A stretch of DNA of 64,000 nucleotides from Halomonas sp. Bachu 37 (GTDB taxonomy: Bacteria; Pseudomonadota; Gammaproteobacteria; Pseudomonadales; Halomonadaceae), in the NCBI RefSeq assembly GCF_039691755.1, contig NZ_CP137552.1, forward strand, positions 1,550,001 through 1,614,000, read 5' to 3'. This document shows positions 25,988 to 37,999 of this stretch, in pieces. A program made the position numbers and the translations under genes. Each line of letters opens with the position of its first letter. The stretch's first letter is position 1. The notes beneath the pieces are model-generated. The model was not told the origin of the DNA. It saw nothing but the letters and a program-made list of their open reading frames with translations, and ran no database searches.

Positions 25988-27495
25988 TGCAGCACCTGAT
26001 TGTTCTTCCCGTCGTGCTGCCCTTGGTTGCCGGTATCCTGTTACTCTTTCAACGCCAGGGAATGGTTCGTTTCAAGCGCATCATCAGCGTTGGTGCAACC
26101 GCTGTGCTGCTGCTAGTGAGCATCGCCCTGCTGAGCCGGGCTGCTGGTGGCGAGATTACTTACTATGCTCTTGGCGATTGGCAGCCACCGTTCGGTATCG
26201 TGCTGGTCGTCGATCGACTGTCGGCGTTGATGGTACTGCTGACGGCGATTCTCGCACTCGGTGCCGCGGTATTCGCCTGTGCTGGGGAAGACGAGAGAGG
26301 CAGCAATTTCCATGGTCTCTTTCAATGGCAGCTGATGGGGATCAACGGCGCCTTCCTGACCGGCGATCTGTTCAACCTTTTCGTCTTCTTCGAGGTTCTG
26401 CTGCTCGCCTCCTATGCCTTGCTGCTGCACGGTGGCGGCAAGGCCCGCATTCAGGCCGGCGTGCATTACGTGGTGCTCAATCTCGCCGGTTCCTCGCTGT
26501 TCCTGATTGCGGTGGGCATACTCTACGGCGCCACGGGCACATTGAACATGGCGGACATGGCCATTCGCCTGGCCGACCTTCCCGCGGAGCGCCAGGGCCT
26601 GGTAACCGCCGGCGCCTTGATGCTGCTGGTGGTCTTCGGGCTCAAGGCGGCCATCCTGCCGCTCTACTTCTGGTTGCCCCGGGCCTATGCCGCCGCGCCA
26701 GCGCCGGTCGCCGCCCTTTTCGCCATCATGACCAAGGTGGGAATCTACGCCATCCTGCGCGTCTATTCGCTGATATTCGGTGAGACTGCCGTCGAGCTCA
26801 CCGCCTTGGAGCAACCCTGGGTATGGTGGCTGGGCCTGGCAACGCTAGTAGTCGCGGGTATCAGCATCCTGGCGGCGCGCGATTTGCGCCTGCTGGTCGC
26901 CTATCTTGTTCTGGTCTCCATCGGCACTCTGCTGGCCGGTATCGGCATGCGTAACCCCGACGCCACCTCGGCGCTGCTCTACTATTTGATTCATACCACC
27001 CTGGTGACAGGGGGGCTGTTCCTGCTGGCGGAGATGATCGGGTTACAACGCGGCAAGGCGGGCACCCGTCTGGTAAAAGGGCGGCCAATGCAGCAAGGCG
27101 GCTGGCTGGCAGGGCTATTCTTCATCGGGGCTATCGCCGTTGCCGGCCTACCGCCGCTTTCCGGCGCAGTGGGCAAGGCCCTGATGCTCGGCGCTGTCGA
27201 AGGCTATCAGCAATATTGGCTATGGCCGATCCTGCTGTTGGTCAGCCTGACCTCCCTGATCGCCTTGTCCCGCGCCGGTTCCACCCTGTTCTGGCGCAGC
27301 CATCGCGGCGGCAAGGGAGGGAATTCGCTTCCCCGCAGCCAATGGCTGGGCACCGCCGGGCTATTGAGTGCGGCTCCGCTGATGGTGGTACTGGGTGGTC
27401 CGATAAGTGATTACACCCGAGCCACCGCCGAGCAGCTTGCCACACCCGAGCTGATGACCAACGCCTTGCTACCCGATGCCGGAGAGACGCCATGA
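25984..27495 (+). CDS. mrpD: Mrp antiporter subunit D (NuoM/N-like)
   Basis: Second proton-channel-like subunit, 503 residues with about 14 helices. The key acidic residue lies in LFNLFVFFEVLLLASYALLL and the key Lys in GLKAAILPLYFWLPRAYAAA, matching the complex I antiporter fold. It overlaps mrpC and mrpE by four bases each. Required together with MrpA for Na+/H+ exchange in characterised Mrp systems. Confidence 0.96.
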   Translation: MMQHLIVLPVVLPLVAGILLLFQRQGMVRFKRIISVGATAVLLLVSIALLSRAAGGEITYYALGDWQPPFGIVLVVDRLSALMVLLTAILALGAAVFACAGEDERGSNFHGLFQWQLMGINGAFLTGDLFNLFVFFEVLLLASYALLLHGGGKARIQAGVHYVVLNLAGSSLFLIAVGILYGATGTLNMADMAIRLADLPAERQGLVTAGALMLLVVFGLKAAILPLYFWLPRAYAAAPAPVAALFAIMTKVGIYAILRVYSLIFGETAVELTALEQPWVWWLGLATLVVAGISILAARDLRLLVAYLVLVSIGTLLAGIGMRNPDATSALLYYLIHTTLVTGGLFLLAEMIGLQRGKAGTRLVKGRPMQQGGWLAGLFFIGAIAVAGLPPLSGAVGKALMLGAVEGYQQYWLWPILLLVSLTSLIALSRAGSTLFWRSHRGGKGGNSLPRSQWLGTAGLLSAAPLMVVLGGPISDYTRATAEQLATPELMTNALLPDAGETP

Positions 27496-27989
27496 TCACC
27501 CCTCGCCGCTGGCTTCCCACTCCATTGTTATCGCTGTTGCTGCTGTTCGTCTGGCTGTTGCTGGTGCGCAGCGTGGCTTTCGGCCAGATTTTCCTGGGCG
27601 GGGTGCTGGCAATCATCATTCCGCTGCTGACCTACCGCTTCTGGGACGCCCAGCCGCGGCTGGGCCGGCCGTTACTGTTGCTGCGCTTCGTGCTTCGTGT
27701 GCTGCGGGATATCTTCACCGCCAATTTCGAGGTGGCATGGCTGATCGCCAACCCCTGGCGGCGCCTGAACCCGCATTTCATCGTCTACCCGCTGATGCTG
27801 GAAGAGCGATTCACCATCACCCTTCTGGCCAGCACGATCAGCCTCACGCCGGGAACGGTATCGGCCAACCTGCGCATGGATGGAAAAAGCCTGCTCATTC
27901 ATGCCCTCGATGAACAGGATGAAGACGCCTTGATTGAACGGATTCGCGAACGCTACGAACGTCCGCTCAAGGAGATCTACGAATGTTAA
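27492..27989 (+). CDS. mrpE: Mrp antiporter subunit E
   Basis: 165-residue membrane subunit with two or three N-terminal helices (PLLSLLLLFVWLLLVRSVAF and following) and a soluble C-terminal part. TPGTVSANLRMDGKSLLIHALD is the usual MnhE signature region. It overlaps mrpD by four bases and mrpF by seven. Confidence 0.95.
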   Translation: MITPRRWLPTPLLSLLLLFVWLLLVRSVAFGQIFLGGVLAIIIPLLTYRFWDAQPRLGRPLLLLRFVLRVLRDIFTANFEVAWLIANPWRRLNPHFIVYPLMLEERFTITLLASTISLTPGTVSANLRMDGKSLLIHALDEQDEDALIERIRERYERPLKEIYEC

Positions 27990-28252
27990 GCATTGCCTTG
28001 TACATCACCCTCGCCTTGGTCGTCATGGCGCTGTTGCTCAACGTCTATCGCCTGACCGTGGGACCGGACATGCCCGACCGCATCCTGGCCCTGGACACCA
28101 TGTACGTGAATTCCATCGCCCTGATCGTTCTGCTCGGCCTGTGGTTGAACAGCAAGACCTATTTCGAATCCGCGTTACTGATCGCCATGCTTGGTTTCAT
28201 CAGCACCGTTGCGGTGTGCAAGTACTTACTGCGGGGAGATATCATCGAATGA
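27983..28252 (+). CDS. mrpF: Mrp antiporter subunit F
   Basis: 89-residue subunit with three membrane helices. The conserved RLTVGPDMPDRILALDTMYV, with its Asp-Arg pair, lies after the first helix, as in MnhF/PhaF. It overlaps the end of mrpE by seven bases; mrpG starts 37 bases later. Confidence 0.95.
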   Translation: MLSIALYITLALVVMALLLNVYRLTVGPDMPDRILALDTMYVNSIALIVLLGLWLNSKTYFESALLIAMLGFISTVAVCKYLLRGDIIE

Positions 28253-28289
28253 ACATGGCTGGAAAGCAGATCCGTCAGGAGGAGCGTTA

Positions 28290-28676
28290 ATGTCTTTCAT
28301 CACTGAAATCATCATCTCGCTAGTGCTCGTGGCAGGCGGTATCTTCGTCTTCATCGGCTCGCTGGGCATGGCTCACCTGCCTGACTTCTACATGCGACTC
28401 CACGGGCCGACGAAAGCCACTACCCTGGGCATCGGCTGCATGCTATTTGCGTCGATGCTGTACTTCTGGTCCGTCGACGGCAAGCCGGATATCCAGGAAG
28501 TGCTGATTACCCTGTTTCTCTTTCTCACCGCCCCAGTAAGCGCTCACTTGCTGGCCAAGACCGGCCTGCACCTGTGCCTCAAGCATATCGACATTACCCA
28601 GGGCAAGCCGGCGGAGTTATCGCCGGAAGAAGTCGGCGAAAAACCCGTGCTGCATCCCGATAAGGGCCATGGTTGA
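28290..28676 (+). CDS. mrpG: Mrp antiporter subunit G
   Basis: 128-residue subunit with three helices, homologous to MnhG/PhaG; GSLGMAHLPDFYMRLHGPTK is the family signature. The start is ATG 28290, chosen for the AGGAGG site eight bases upstream; the frame remains open further up into mrpF but that part is not conserved. It ends the operon. A GC-rich imperfect stem lies in the 58-base gap before convergent serB, but without a T-run. Confidence 0.95.
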   Translation: MSFITEIIISLVLVAGGIFVFIGSLGMAHLPDFYMRLHGPTKATTLGIGCMLFASMLYFWSVDGKPDIQEVLITLFLFLTAPVSAHLLAKTGLHLCLKHIDITQGKPAELSPEEVGEKPVLHPDKGHG

Positions 28677-28734
28677 AGCAACTGAGCGACGGCGAGCGTT
28701 CAAGTGACGCGTCGCCAGTCTTGCATGGCGACCG

Positions 28735-29949
28735 TCAGCCGGCCTCCTCTTCCAGATCCACCTGACGATAGCCGATCAGGTAGAGCACGGCATCGATTCC
28801 TAGCGTGGAGATCGCCTGGCGCGCCTGGGCTCGCACCAAGGGCTTGGCGCGAAAGGCGATGCCCAGCCCGGCCTTGGCCAGCATCTTCAAGTCGTTCGCC
28901 CCGTCGCCCACGGCGATCGTCTGTTCCAGAGTAAAACCTTCGCGCAGCGCGATGGCTTCCAGCAATTCGGCCTTGCGCTCGGCATCCACGATCGGTTCAC
29001 GCACCTCGCCAGTGACCTTGCCGTTTTCTATCACCAGTTCGTTGGCGTGAATCTCGTCGAAGCCGAGCCTGTCCTGAAGATGGCGGGCGAAATAGGTAAA
29101 GCCGCCGGACAGGATCGCGGTGCGATACCCCAAACGCTTGAGATTTCGCATCAGCCGCTCGACGCCGTCCATGAGCGGCAGTTCTTCGGCGATCTCGGCC
29201 AGCACGGACTCATCCAGGCCGGCCAGCTTGCTCATGCGCTCGCGGAAACTGTGCTGGAAATCGAGTTCGCCGCGCATCGCCCGTTCGGTCACCTCGGCGA
29301 CCTCTTCGCCCACACCATGGCGACGGGCGAGTTCGTCGATCACTTCGGTCTGGATCAGGGTGGAGTCCATATCGAAACACACCAGGCGACGATGGCGGCG
29401 CCAGATGGAGTCCTCCTGCAAGGCAATATCGACACCGTGCTGGGCCCCCAATGCCAAGGCCTTCTCCCGCAGCGCATCGAGATCGGTTTCCTCGCCGCGC
29501 AACCAGCACTCCACGCAAGCGCCAGTGGAGGGGGCTTCACCATCCAGGGGCTCTCGCCCCGAAAGCCGGTGAATCAACTCCACGGTGAGACCGAACTCGG
29601 CGGTCAAGCCGCCGACTTCGGCCAGGATACCTGCCGGCAAGCGCGGCGCCAGCAGGGTAAGGATCAGCCGGGGACGACTCGCCTCGCTGCTCCAGCGATG
29701 ATAATCCGCAGCGCTGACCGCAATCGCCTGAACATCCAGCCCCAGGGCGTCTCCGGTCTCGCTGAGAGCCGCTTCAAGAGCACTGTCGTGATCCAGCCCG
29801 ACCAGGGCCTCCAGCGAAAGCATGCCGAAGGTCACGCTCTGATTGATGTCGAGTAGCCGCGCCCCGCTTCTGGCCAAGGCTTGCCCCAGACCCGCCAGCT
29901 GGCCGGGACGGGCCACCCCCGTGGCACGAATCAATAGTCGCTTTGCCAT
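28735..29949 (-). CDS. serB: Phosphoserine phosphatase SerB with N-terminal ACT-like region
   Basis: Last step of serine synthesis, removing phosphate from phosphoserine. The C-terminal HAD domain (about 185-395) begins with CFDMDSTLIQTEVIDELA, which contains the nucleophile Asp (DMDST), and later has ILSGGFTYF and VGDGANDLKMLAKAGLGIAF. The N-terminal ~170 residues look like tandem ACT domains, making 404 residues against 322 in E. coli, as in the longer SerB2-type proteins. This suggests amino-acid feedback. It follows parC by five bases on the same strand, so the pair may be co-transcribed. Confidence 0.95.
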   Translation of the reverse strand: MAKRLLIRATGVARPGQLAGLGQALARSGARLLDINQSVTFGMLSLEALVGLDHDSALEAALSETGDALGLDVQAIAVSAADYHRWSSEASRPRLILTLLAPRLPAGILAEVGGLTAEFGLTVELIHRLSGREPLDGEAPSTGACVECWLRGEETDLDALREKALALGAQHGVDIALQEDSIWRRHRRLVCFDMDSTLIQTEVIDELARRHGVGEEVAEVTERAMRGELDFQHSFRERMSKLAGLDESVLAEIAEELPLMDGVERLMRNLKRLGYRTAILSGGFTYFARHLQDRLGFDEIHANELVIENGKVTGEVREPIVDAERKAELLEAIALREGFTLEQTIAVGDGANDLKMLAKAGLGIAFRAKPLVRAQARQAISTLGIDAVLYLIGYRQVDLEEEAG

Positions 29950-29953
29950 ACGG

Positions 29954-32206
29954 TTACTCCTCCGCCTCGATTCGATCTACCTTCTGGAAGCCGCGTGGCA
30001 ATTTGCTGCCGCGCCGCCCACGCTCACCTCGATAGTACTCGAGATCCGCCGCCTTGAGCGTCAACCGCCGCTTGCCGGCGTGTACCACCAGCGCCGCGCC
30101 ACTGGGCACCACCGTCATGTCGCGCATGAACTCTTCGCGGCGAGCCGCCCTTGGGCCGGGAATATCCAGCATCTTGATGCCTTTTCCCTTGGCCATTTCG
30201 GGCAATTGTTCGAGGGCGAACAGCAGCAGACGACCCTCGTTGGAAACCGCCGCCACCCAGTGGCCTTCCCCGCCGGGCACCGCAACCGGAGGCATCACGC
30301 TGCACCCCTTGGGCACGCTGAGCACCGCCTTGCCTGCCTTGTTCTTGCCCGTCAGCGCGTCAAGCCGGGCAACGAAACCGTAGCCGCCGTCAGACGCCAG
30401 CAGAAAACGGCTCTCAGGCGGCGCCAGCATCAATCCCGTCATCTGCGCGCCGGCGGATACATTGACGCGACCGGTTACCGGCTCGCCCTGGCCCCGTGCG
30501 CTGGGCAGATTGTGCGCCGCCAGGGTGTAGGCGCGGCCAGTATCGTCCAGCAGTACCAATGGTTGATTGGTTTTTCCCTTTGCGGCGAGATGAAACGTGT
30601 CGCCGGCCTTGTAGGAAAGCCCTTCGGGGTCGATATCGTGGCCCTTGGCTGCGCGTATCCAGCCCTTGGCGGAAAGCACCACGGTGATCGGGTCGGCCCC
30701 CAGCAGTTCCACTTCGGAGAGCGCCCTGGCGTCCTCGCGCTCGACCAGGGGCGAGCGGCGCTCGTCGCCATGCCCCTTGCCCGCGGCGCGAATCTCCTTT
30801 TCCATCAAGGTGGTCAGCTTGGCCTCGCTTCCCAGCAAGCCCTCGAGGCGCTTGCGTTCGGTTTCCAGCTCATCCTGCTCACCGCGAATCTTCATTTCCT
30901 CGAGTTTGGCCAGATGGCGCAGGCGCAGCTCCAGGATGGCTTCCGCCTGACGCTCGGAGAGACCAAACGCGGCAATCAACGCGGGCTTGGGCTCATCCTC
31001 CTCGCGAATGATGCGTATCACTTCGTCGATATTGAGATAAGCGGTAAGCAAACCTTCCAGCAGATGCAGGCGATCCTCCACTTTGCCCAGGCGATGCTGC
31101 AGGCGGCGACGCACGGTGGTACGGCGAAAACGCAGCCATTCGCCCAGCATGTCCGCCAGCGGCATTACCCGGGGACGCCCATCGAGGCCGATCACGTTCA
31201 TGTTGACGCGAACGTTCTTTTCCAGGTCGGTGGTGGCGAACAGGTGGGCCATCAGCGACTCGACGTCGATGCGGTTCGAGCGCGGCTCGATGACCAACCG
31301 GGTCGGCTCCTCGTGGGTCGACTCGTCGCGCAGATCCGCCACCATGGGCAGTTTCTTGGCGTTCATCTGGGCGGCGATCTGCTCGAGGACCTTGGCCCCA
31401 CTGACCTGATACGGCAGGGCGGTGACCACGATATTGGCCTCTTCACGCACATAGCGCCCGCGCAGCTTCACCGATCCGCGTCCGCTTTCGTAGAGTTTGC
31501 GCAGGTCTTCGGCGGGGGTGATGATTTCCGCCGTCGTGGGAAAGTCCGGTCCCGGCACGAACTGCATCAGGTCCGCGGTCGTGGCCTCGGGGTGGCGCAG
31601 CAGATGACACGTCGCCTCGACCACTTCCGCCACGTTATGCGGCGGGATATCCGTCGCCATGCCCACCGCTATTCCGGTCCCGCCGTTGAGCAGCACATGG
31701 GGCAGCTGGGCCGGCAGCACCACGGGTTCGTTCATGGTGCCGTCGAAATTGGGAGTCCAGTCGACCGTGCCCTGGCCAAGCTCCGCCAGCAGCACTTCGG
31801 CGAACTTGGACAGCCGCGCCTCGGTATAGCGCATGGCGGCGAACGACTTGGGATCGTCGGGGCTGCCCCAGTTGCCCTGCCCGTCCACCAGCGGATAACG
31901 GTAGCTGAACGGCTGCGCCATCAGCACCATGGCTTCGTAGCAGGCGCTATCGCCATGGGGGTGGAACTTGCCCAGGACATCGCCCACGGTACGCGCCGAC
32001 TTCTTGTACTTGGCACTGGCGTTCAAGGCCAGTTCGCGCATGGCGTAGACGATACGCCGCTGTACCGGCTTCATGCCGTCGCCGATATTGGGCAAGGCCC
32101 GGTCGAGAATCACGTACATCGAGTAATCGAGATACGCTTTTTCGCTGTAGTCTCGCAGGGAGAGGCGTTCGACGTCCCCCTCCGCCACTTGGATGTCCAT
32201 GGTCAT
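29954..32206 (-). CDS. parC: DNA topoisomerase IV subunit A
   Basis: Breaks and rejoins DNA to decatenate sister chromosomes. The N-terminal winged-helix/tower domain shows [13 protein letters not shown] and [12 protein letters not shown], with the active-site Tyr127 in RYTEARL. The quinolone-relevant positions here are Ser87 and Glu91, the susceptible-type residues. The C-terminal beta-pinwheel (about 500-735) is degenerate, as expected for ParC. 750 residues (E. coli 752). parE lies 210 bases upstream on the same strand. Confidence 0.97.
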   Translation of the reverse strand: MTMDIQVAEGDVERLSLRDYSEKAYLDYSMYVILDRALPNIGDGMKPVQRRIVYAMRELALNASAKYKKSARTVGDVLGKFHPHGDSACYEAMVLMAQPFSYRYPLVDGQGNWGSPDDPKSFAAMRYTEARLSKFAEVLLAELGQGTVDWTPNFDGTMNEPVVLPAQLPHVLLNGGTGIAVGMATDIPPHNVAEVVEATCHLLRHPEATTADLMQFVPGPDFPTTAEIITPAEDLRKLYESGRGSVKLRGRYVREEANIVVTALPYQVSGAKVLEQIAAQMNAKKLPMVADLRDESTHEEPTRLVIEPRSNRIDVESLMAHLFATTDLEKNVRVNMNVIGLDGRPRVMPLADMLGEWLRFRRTTVRRRLQHRLGKVEDRLHLLEGLLTAYLNIDEVIRIIREEDEPKPALIAAFGLSERQAEAILELRLRHLAKLEEMKIRGEQDELETERKRLEGLLGSEAKLTTLMEKEIRAAGKGHGDERRSPLVEREDARALSEVELLGADPITVVLSAKGWIRAAKGHDIDPEGLSYKAGDTFHLAAKGKTNQPLVLLDDTGRAYTLAAHNLPSARGQGEPVTGRVNVSAGAQMTGLMLAPPESRFLLASDGGYGFVARLDALTGKNKAGKAVLSVPKGCSVMPPVAVPGGEGHWVAAVSNEGRLLLFALEQLPEMAKGKGIKMLDIPGPRAARREEFMRDMTVVPSGAALVVHAGKRRLTLKAADLEYYRGERGRRGSKLPRGFQKVDRIEAEE

Positions 32207-32416
32207 ACGATAAGCCCTTGGTCAGGGTTCAAATGGAATTCAGTTCCGCGGCTATCCCGGCGGCAGGCTGACGAGGACGCGCTGTGAACCCATCCATGGG
32301 CGCTACCGAGGGCATCCCTGCCATCGGACATCCTCGCCAGCCCGCCCCCGGCGCTGCTTACCTCAGCTACTCGAGTCCCTTGCGGAGCCGCTTCGAGAGC
32401 AGAAAGGTTCATTCGC

Positions 32417-34432
<2,016 letters not shown>

Positions 34433-34487
34433 TCAAGGGCGCATAGCATAGCGAAAAGCTGTATATCCAGCCAGAGGGCAACCCATT

Positions 34488-36173
34488 TCAGACGTTGTTC
34501 TCGGCGGCCCAGAAGGCTTCGATCAGATGGCGTGTCGAGTCATCCGTGCGCGAGATGTCACCTTCGTGCTCCAGAAGTTTCTGGGTCTCGCCGGCGATCT
34601 TCTTGCCCAGCTCCACTCCCCACTGGTCGAACGGATTGATATCCCAGATCACCGCCTGGACGAAGACCTTGTGCTCGTACAGGGCGATCAAGGCGCCGAG
34701 CGTGGTAGGAGTCAGCTCGTCGAGCAGCAGCGTGGTGGAGGGCTGATTGCCGCGATAGCGCTTGTGCTCCGGGCGTGGGCCGTCATCCTCAATCGCATCG
34801 TCGCCCAGCATGAGCACGCGCGACTGGGCAAAGCAGTTGGACAACGCCAGCCGGTGCTGCGCCTTGAGATGCGCCCGGGTGTCGGCATCTTCGACATCGT
34901 CGTAGCGTTTCAGCGGGGCGATGAAATCGCAAGCCACAGGCTGGGTGCCCTGGTGCAGGAGCTGATAGAAAGCGTGCTGGGCGTTGGGGCCCAGTTGCCC
35001 CCACAGGACCGGGCAGGTGGAGTACGTCACAGATTCGCCGTGGCGGGTGACCGATTTGCCGTTGGATTCCATCTCGAGCTGCTCGAGGTAGGCAGCGAAA
35101 TGCTCCAGGCGCCCATCATAGGGCAGGATCGAATGGGCGCGGATATCGAGAAAATTGACGTTCCAGATTCCCGCCAGCGCCAGCAGCACCGGCATATTGC
35201 CCATCAGTTCAGCGCTGGCGAAGTGTTCGTCCATGCTGTGAGCCCCGGCCAGCAGTGCGCGAAAATTGTCCATGCCCACGACCAGGGCGATGGGCAGGCC
35301 GATGGTGCCCCACAGCGAATAGCGTCCTCCCACCCACTCCCAGAACCTGAGCTGGTGTTCCGGCGCGATTCCCCATTCGCACATCTTCTCGGGACAGGCG
35401 GAAACCCCGATGAAGTGCTGGCGAACCACCAGTTCGGCATGCACCGGGCTGGAGCCGTGTTCGGCGAGCCTGCCCACCAGCCAGTCGCGAGCGGTATTGG
35501 CGTTGGACAACGTATCGATAGTGGTGAACGACTTGGAAGACAATACGAACAAGGTGGTTTCGGGGTTGAGGCGGCTGAGGTAATCGGCCAGTTGCGAGCC
35601 GTCCATGGTCGAGGCGAAGTGTACCTCGACGCGATGAATGTCCTGCGGGCGAAAGTCCATCAGCGCATGGGTCACCATCAACGGCCCCAGGTCCGAGCCG
35701 CCCACGCCCAGGTTGACCACATCACGAATAGGCTTGCCGGTGGCGCCGCGCCACTGCCCAGCGTGCAACCGGGCAACCAGAACCTCCATTTCCGCCAGGC
35801 TCGCGTGAACCGCTGCGACCACATCCTCGCCGTCCAACTCCAGGCTGGCGTCCGCAGGCAGGCGCAAGGCGGTATGCAGCGCTGGCCGATCCTCGCTGGT
35901 ATTGACGCGCTTGCCGCTCAGCAAGGCCTTGATCGCCGCCGGTACTCCTGCCTCCTGAGCAAGGGCCAGCAAGTGTTCCAGCGTGTCCTCGTCCCAGCGC
36001 TGCTTGGAGACATCCAATGTCACGCCGGCCACATGACGGGAGAAATGCTCCCAGCGCTGGCCGCCGTCGCCGAACAGTTGCTTCAAATGGATGCTTTTCA
36101 GCTGTTCGGCGTGGGTCCGAAGGGTCTGCCAGGCCGGCAAGGTATCTGGAGTAGCGCGTGATACTGCGGACAT
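34488..36173 (-). CDS. pgi: Glucose-6-phosphate isomerase
   Basis: Interconverts glucose-6-phosphate and fructose-6-phosphate. VVNLGVGGSDLGPLMVTHAL binds the sugar phosphate, FVLSSKSFTTIDT is the sugar-isomerase run, and FDQWGVELGKKIAG is the second PGI signature. The start at MSAVSRAT (36173) has GGAG seven bases upstream and gives 561 residues (E. coli 549). Divergent from cmoA, with 85 bases between starts. Confidence 0.97.
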   Translation of the reverse strand: MSAVSRATPDTLPAWQTLRTHAEQLKSIHLKQLFGDGGQRWEHFSRHVAGVTLDVSKQRWDEDTLEHLLALAQEAGVPAAIKALLSGKRVNTSEDRPALHTALRLPADASLELDGEDVVAAVHASLAEMEVLVARLHAGQWRGATGKPIRDVVNLGVGGSDLGPLMVTHALMDFRPQDIHRVEVHFASTMDGSQLADYLSRLNPETTLFVLSSKSFTTIDTLSNANTARDWLVGRLAEHGSSPVHAELVVRQHFIGVSACPEKMCEWGIAPEHQLRFWEWVGGRYSLWGTIGLPIALVVGMDNFRALLAGAHSMDEHFASAELMGNMPVLLALAGIWNVNFLDIRAHSILPYDGRLEHFAAYLEQLEMESNGKSVTRHGESVTYSTCPVLWGQLGPNAQHAFYQLLHQGTQPVACDFIAPLKRYDDVEDADTRAHLKAQHRLALSNCFAQSRVLMLGDDAIEDDGPRPEHKRYRGNQPSTTLLLDELTPTTLGALIALYEHKVFVQAVIWDINPFDQWGVELGKKIAGETQKLLEHEGDISRTDDSTRHLIEAFWAAENNV

Positions 36174-36258
36174 CGTGTAGTCTCCAAGGCGTCGATCCGT
36201 GCAGCCTGGGCGCGGGGCGCGTAAAATACGTCTCCCACTCAATGTACCCGGCTTGCCC

Positions 36259-37002
36259 ATGAATTCTCCATCTTACCGTGACGCCATCTTTTCGACACCC
36301 CTGGACCGAGTGGCGCGTTTTTCCTTCGACGAACAGGTAGTGGCGTGCTTTCCCGACATGATTCGGCGTTCGGTACCGGGGTATGGCCAGATTCTGGGAA
36401 TGCTGGGGGTCCTGGCTCAGCGCCACCTGCGTCACGGTGCGCATGTTTATGACCTGGGCTGCTCGCTGGGCGCAGCCGGGCTGGCCCTGGCCGCCCACCT
36501 CCCCGCGGAGGCCTTTCGCTACAGCGGCGTGGATCTGTCTCCCGCGATGGTCGAGCGTGCCCGACAGACATTCGCCGCCGAGTGTCCGCAACACGCCATG
36601 AACGTGATAGAAGGCGATATTCGCAGCCTCGACTACGAAACGTCGGGCATGGTGATGCTCAATTTCACTCTGCAGTTCCTGCCGCCCGAGGACCGCGACG
36701 CCCTCATCAAGCGCTTGTACGACTGCCTGGAGCCCGGCGGCGTACTGATCCTGTCCGAAAAAGTGGTCGACCCGGACGAACGCGACAATGCCTGGCGCGT
36801 CGAGCGTTATCACGATTTCAAGCGAGCCAATGGCTACAGCGAGCTGGAAATCAGCCAGAAACGCACCGCCCTGGAAAACGTGCTGGTGCCCGACACCCTG
36901 GAAGCCCACCATACGCGGCTGACCTCATGCGGCTTTTCGCGTTCGCTGACCTGGTTCCAGTATCTGAACTTTGCGTCTCTGATCGCCTTCAAGGAGGCCT
37001 GA
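36259..37002 (+). CDS. cmoA: Carboxy-SAM synthase CmoA
   Basis: Makes carboxy-S-adenosylmethionine from SAM and prephenate for the cmo5U34 modification of tRNA. 247 residues from ATG 36259, the same length as E. coli CmoA. Motif I of the class I methyltransferase fold is VYDLGCSLGAAGLAL; SGVDLSPAMVERAR and MLNFTLQFLPPEDR follow. An upstream in-frame start would add 20 residues that lie in the pgi promoter region and look non-conserved. cmoB begins one base after its stop. Confidence 0.96.
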   Translation: MNSPSYRDAIFSTPLDRVARFSFDEQVVACFPDMIRRSVPGYGQILGMLGVLAQRHLRHGAHVYDLGCSLGAAGLALAAHLPAEAFRYSGVDLSPAMVERARQTFAAECPQHAMNVIEGDIRSLDYETSGMVMLNFTLQFLPPEDRDALIKRLYDCLEPGGVLILSEKVVDPDERDNAWRVERYHDFKRANGYSELEISQKRTALENVLVPDTLEAHHTRLTSCGFSRSLTWFQYLNFASLIAFKEA

Positions 37003-37003
37003 C

Positions 37004-37999
37004 TTGGCAATTCCCCCGATTCACCGCCCCCTCTATCAGGCTTTCCTCGACCAGGGCCTGGAAGCCTGGCTGCCACTTCTTCCCCAGCAACTGGCCGCCG
37101 GGCTCGACCGCAAGCGTTTCGGCGATCTGCCCGCCTGGGAAAAGGCCGTGGCCAAGTTGCCACCACTGCCAGCATCGCGGGAAGTGTCGCTTGATAGCGA
37201 CACCGTGACGGTCGATGTGGCGCTTTCCCCCAGCCAGCTCAAACAGTGCGAAAACCTGCTGAAAAAGCTATCCCCCTGGCGCAAGGGGCCTTATCGCCTC
37301 GGCGACATTGCCATCGATACCGAGTGGCGTTCGGACTGGAAATGGCAACGTGTCGCGCCGCACCTGGCGCCACTCGCCCAGCGCAAGGTACTCGATGTCG
37401 GCGGCGGCAGCGGCTATCACGCGTGGCGCATGACCGGCGCCGGGGCGCAGTTCGTGCTGGTGATCGACCCCTCGCCGCGTTTTTACTGGCAGTTCCAGGC
37501 GGTCCGCCACTTCGTCGGCGACGCCGATGACATGCGCACCCACTTTCTGCCGGTGGGCATCGAAGACGTGCCGTCCGGGCTCGGTTTCTTCGATACGGTT
37601 TTTTCCATGGGCGTGCTCTACCATCGCCCTTCCCCGCTGGAGCATTTGCACCAATTGAAGGACGCGCTGCGCCCCGGCGGCGAGCTGGTGCTGGAAACCC
37701 TGGTAGTGGAAGGCGATATAACAACGGTACTGCTGCCCGGCGAGCGCTATGCCGCCATGCCCAACGTCTACTTCCTGCCCTCCTCACAAGCCCTGTGCCA
37801 CTGGCTGGAGCGCTGCGGATTCGACAATGTACGCGTGGTGGACGAAGCGGTGACCCGCCTGGACGAGCAGCGCGCCACCGAGTGGATGACCTTTCAATCT
37901 CTCGAGGATTTTCTCGACCCCAACGACCATGCCCGCACGATCGAAGGCTACTCGGCACCGCGACGAGCGGTGGTGATTGCCAACAAGCCTAACGCCTGA
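37004..37999 (+). CDS. cmoB: tRNA U34 carboxymethyltransferase CmoB
   Basis: Transfers the carboxymethyl group of Cx-SAM to 5-hydroxyuridine at tRNA position 34, giving cmo5U. 331 residues (E. coli 323). The SAM fold is seen at KVLDVGGGSGYHAWRMTGAG, then FDTVFSMGVLYHRPSPLEHL. The start is a rare TTG at 37004, supported by AAGGAGG six bases before it and by matching family length. It overlaps the convergent metallopeptidase gene by 11 bases. Confidence 0.95.
   Translation: MAIPPIHRPLYQAFLDQGLEAWLPLLPQQLAAGLDRKRFGDLPAWEKAVAKLPPLPASREVSLDSDTVTVDVALSPSQLKQCENLLKKLSPWRKGPYRLGDIAIDTEWRSDWKWQRVAPHLAPLAQRKVLDVGGGSGYHAWRMTGAGAQFVLVIDPSPRFYWQFQAVRHFVGDADDMRTHFLPVGIEDVPSGLGFFDTVFSMGVLYHRPSPLEHLHQLKDALRPGGELVLETLVVEGDITTVLLPGERYAAMPNVYFLPSSQALCHWLERCGFDNVRVVDEAVTRLDEQRATEWMTFQSLEDFLDPNDHARTIEGYSAPRRAVVIANKPNA

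Noticed and set aside
28677..28734. Terminator between mrpG and serB
   Set aside because: Stem is imperfect (one bulge) and has no T-run on either strand.
29843..32287. Open frame of about 814 codons antisense to parC
   Set aside because: It mirrors parC in a GC-rich, third-position-biased gene; the product has no recognisable domain, while parC is unmistakable.
34527..36161. Plus-strand frame of about 544 codons antisense to pgi
   Set aside because: Shadow of pgi, no motif or ribosome-binding site.
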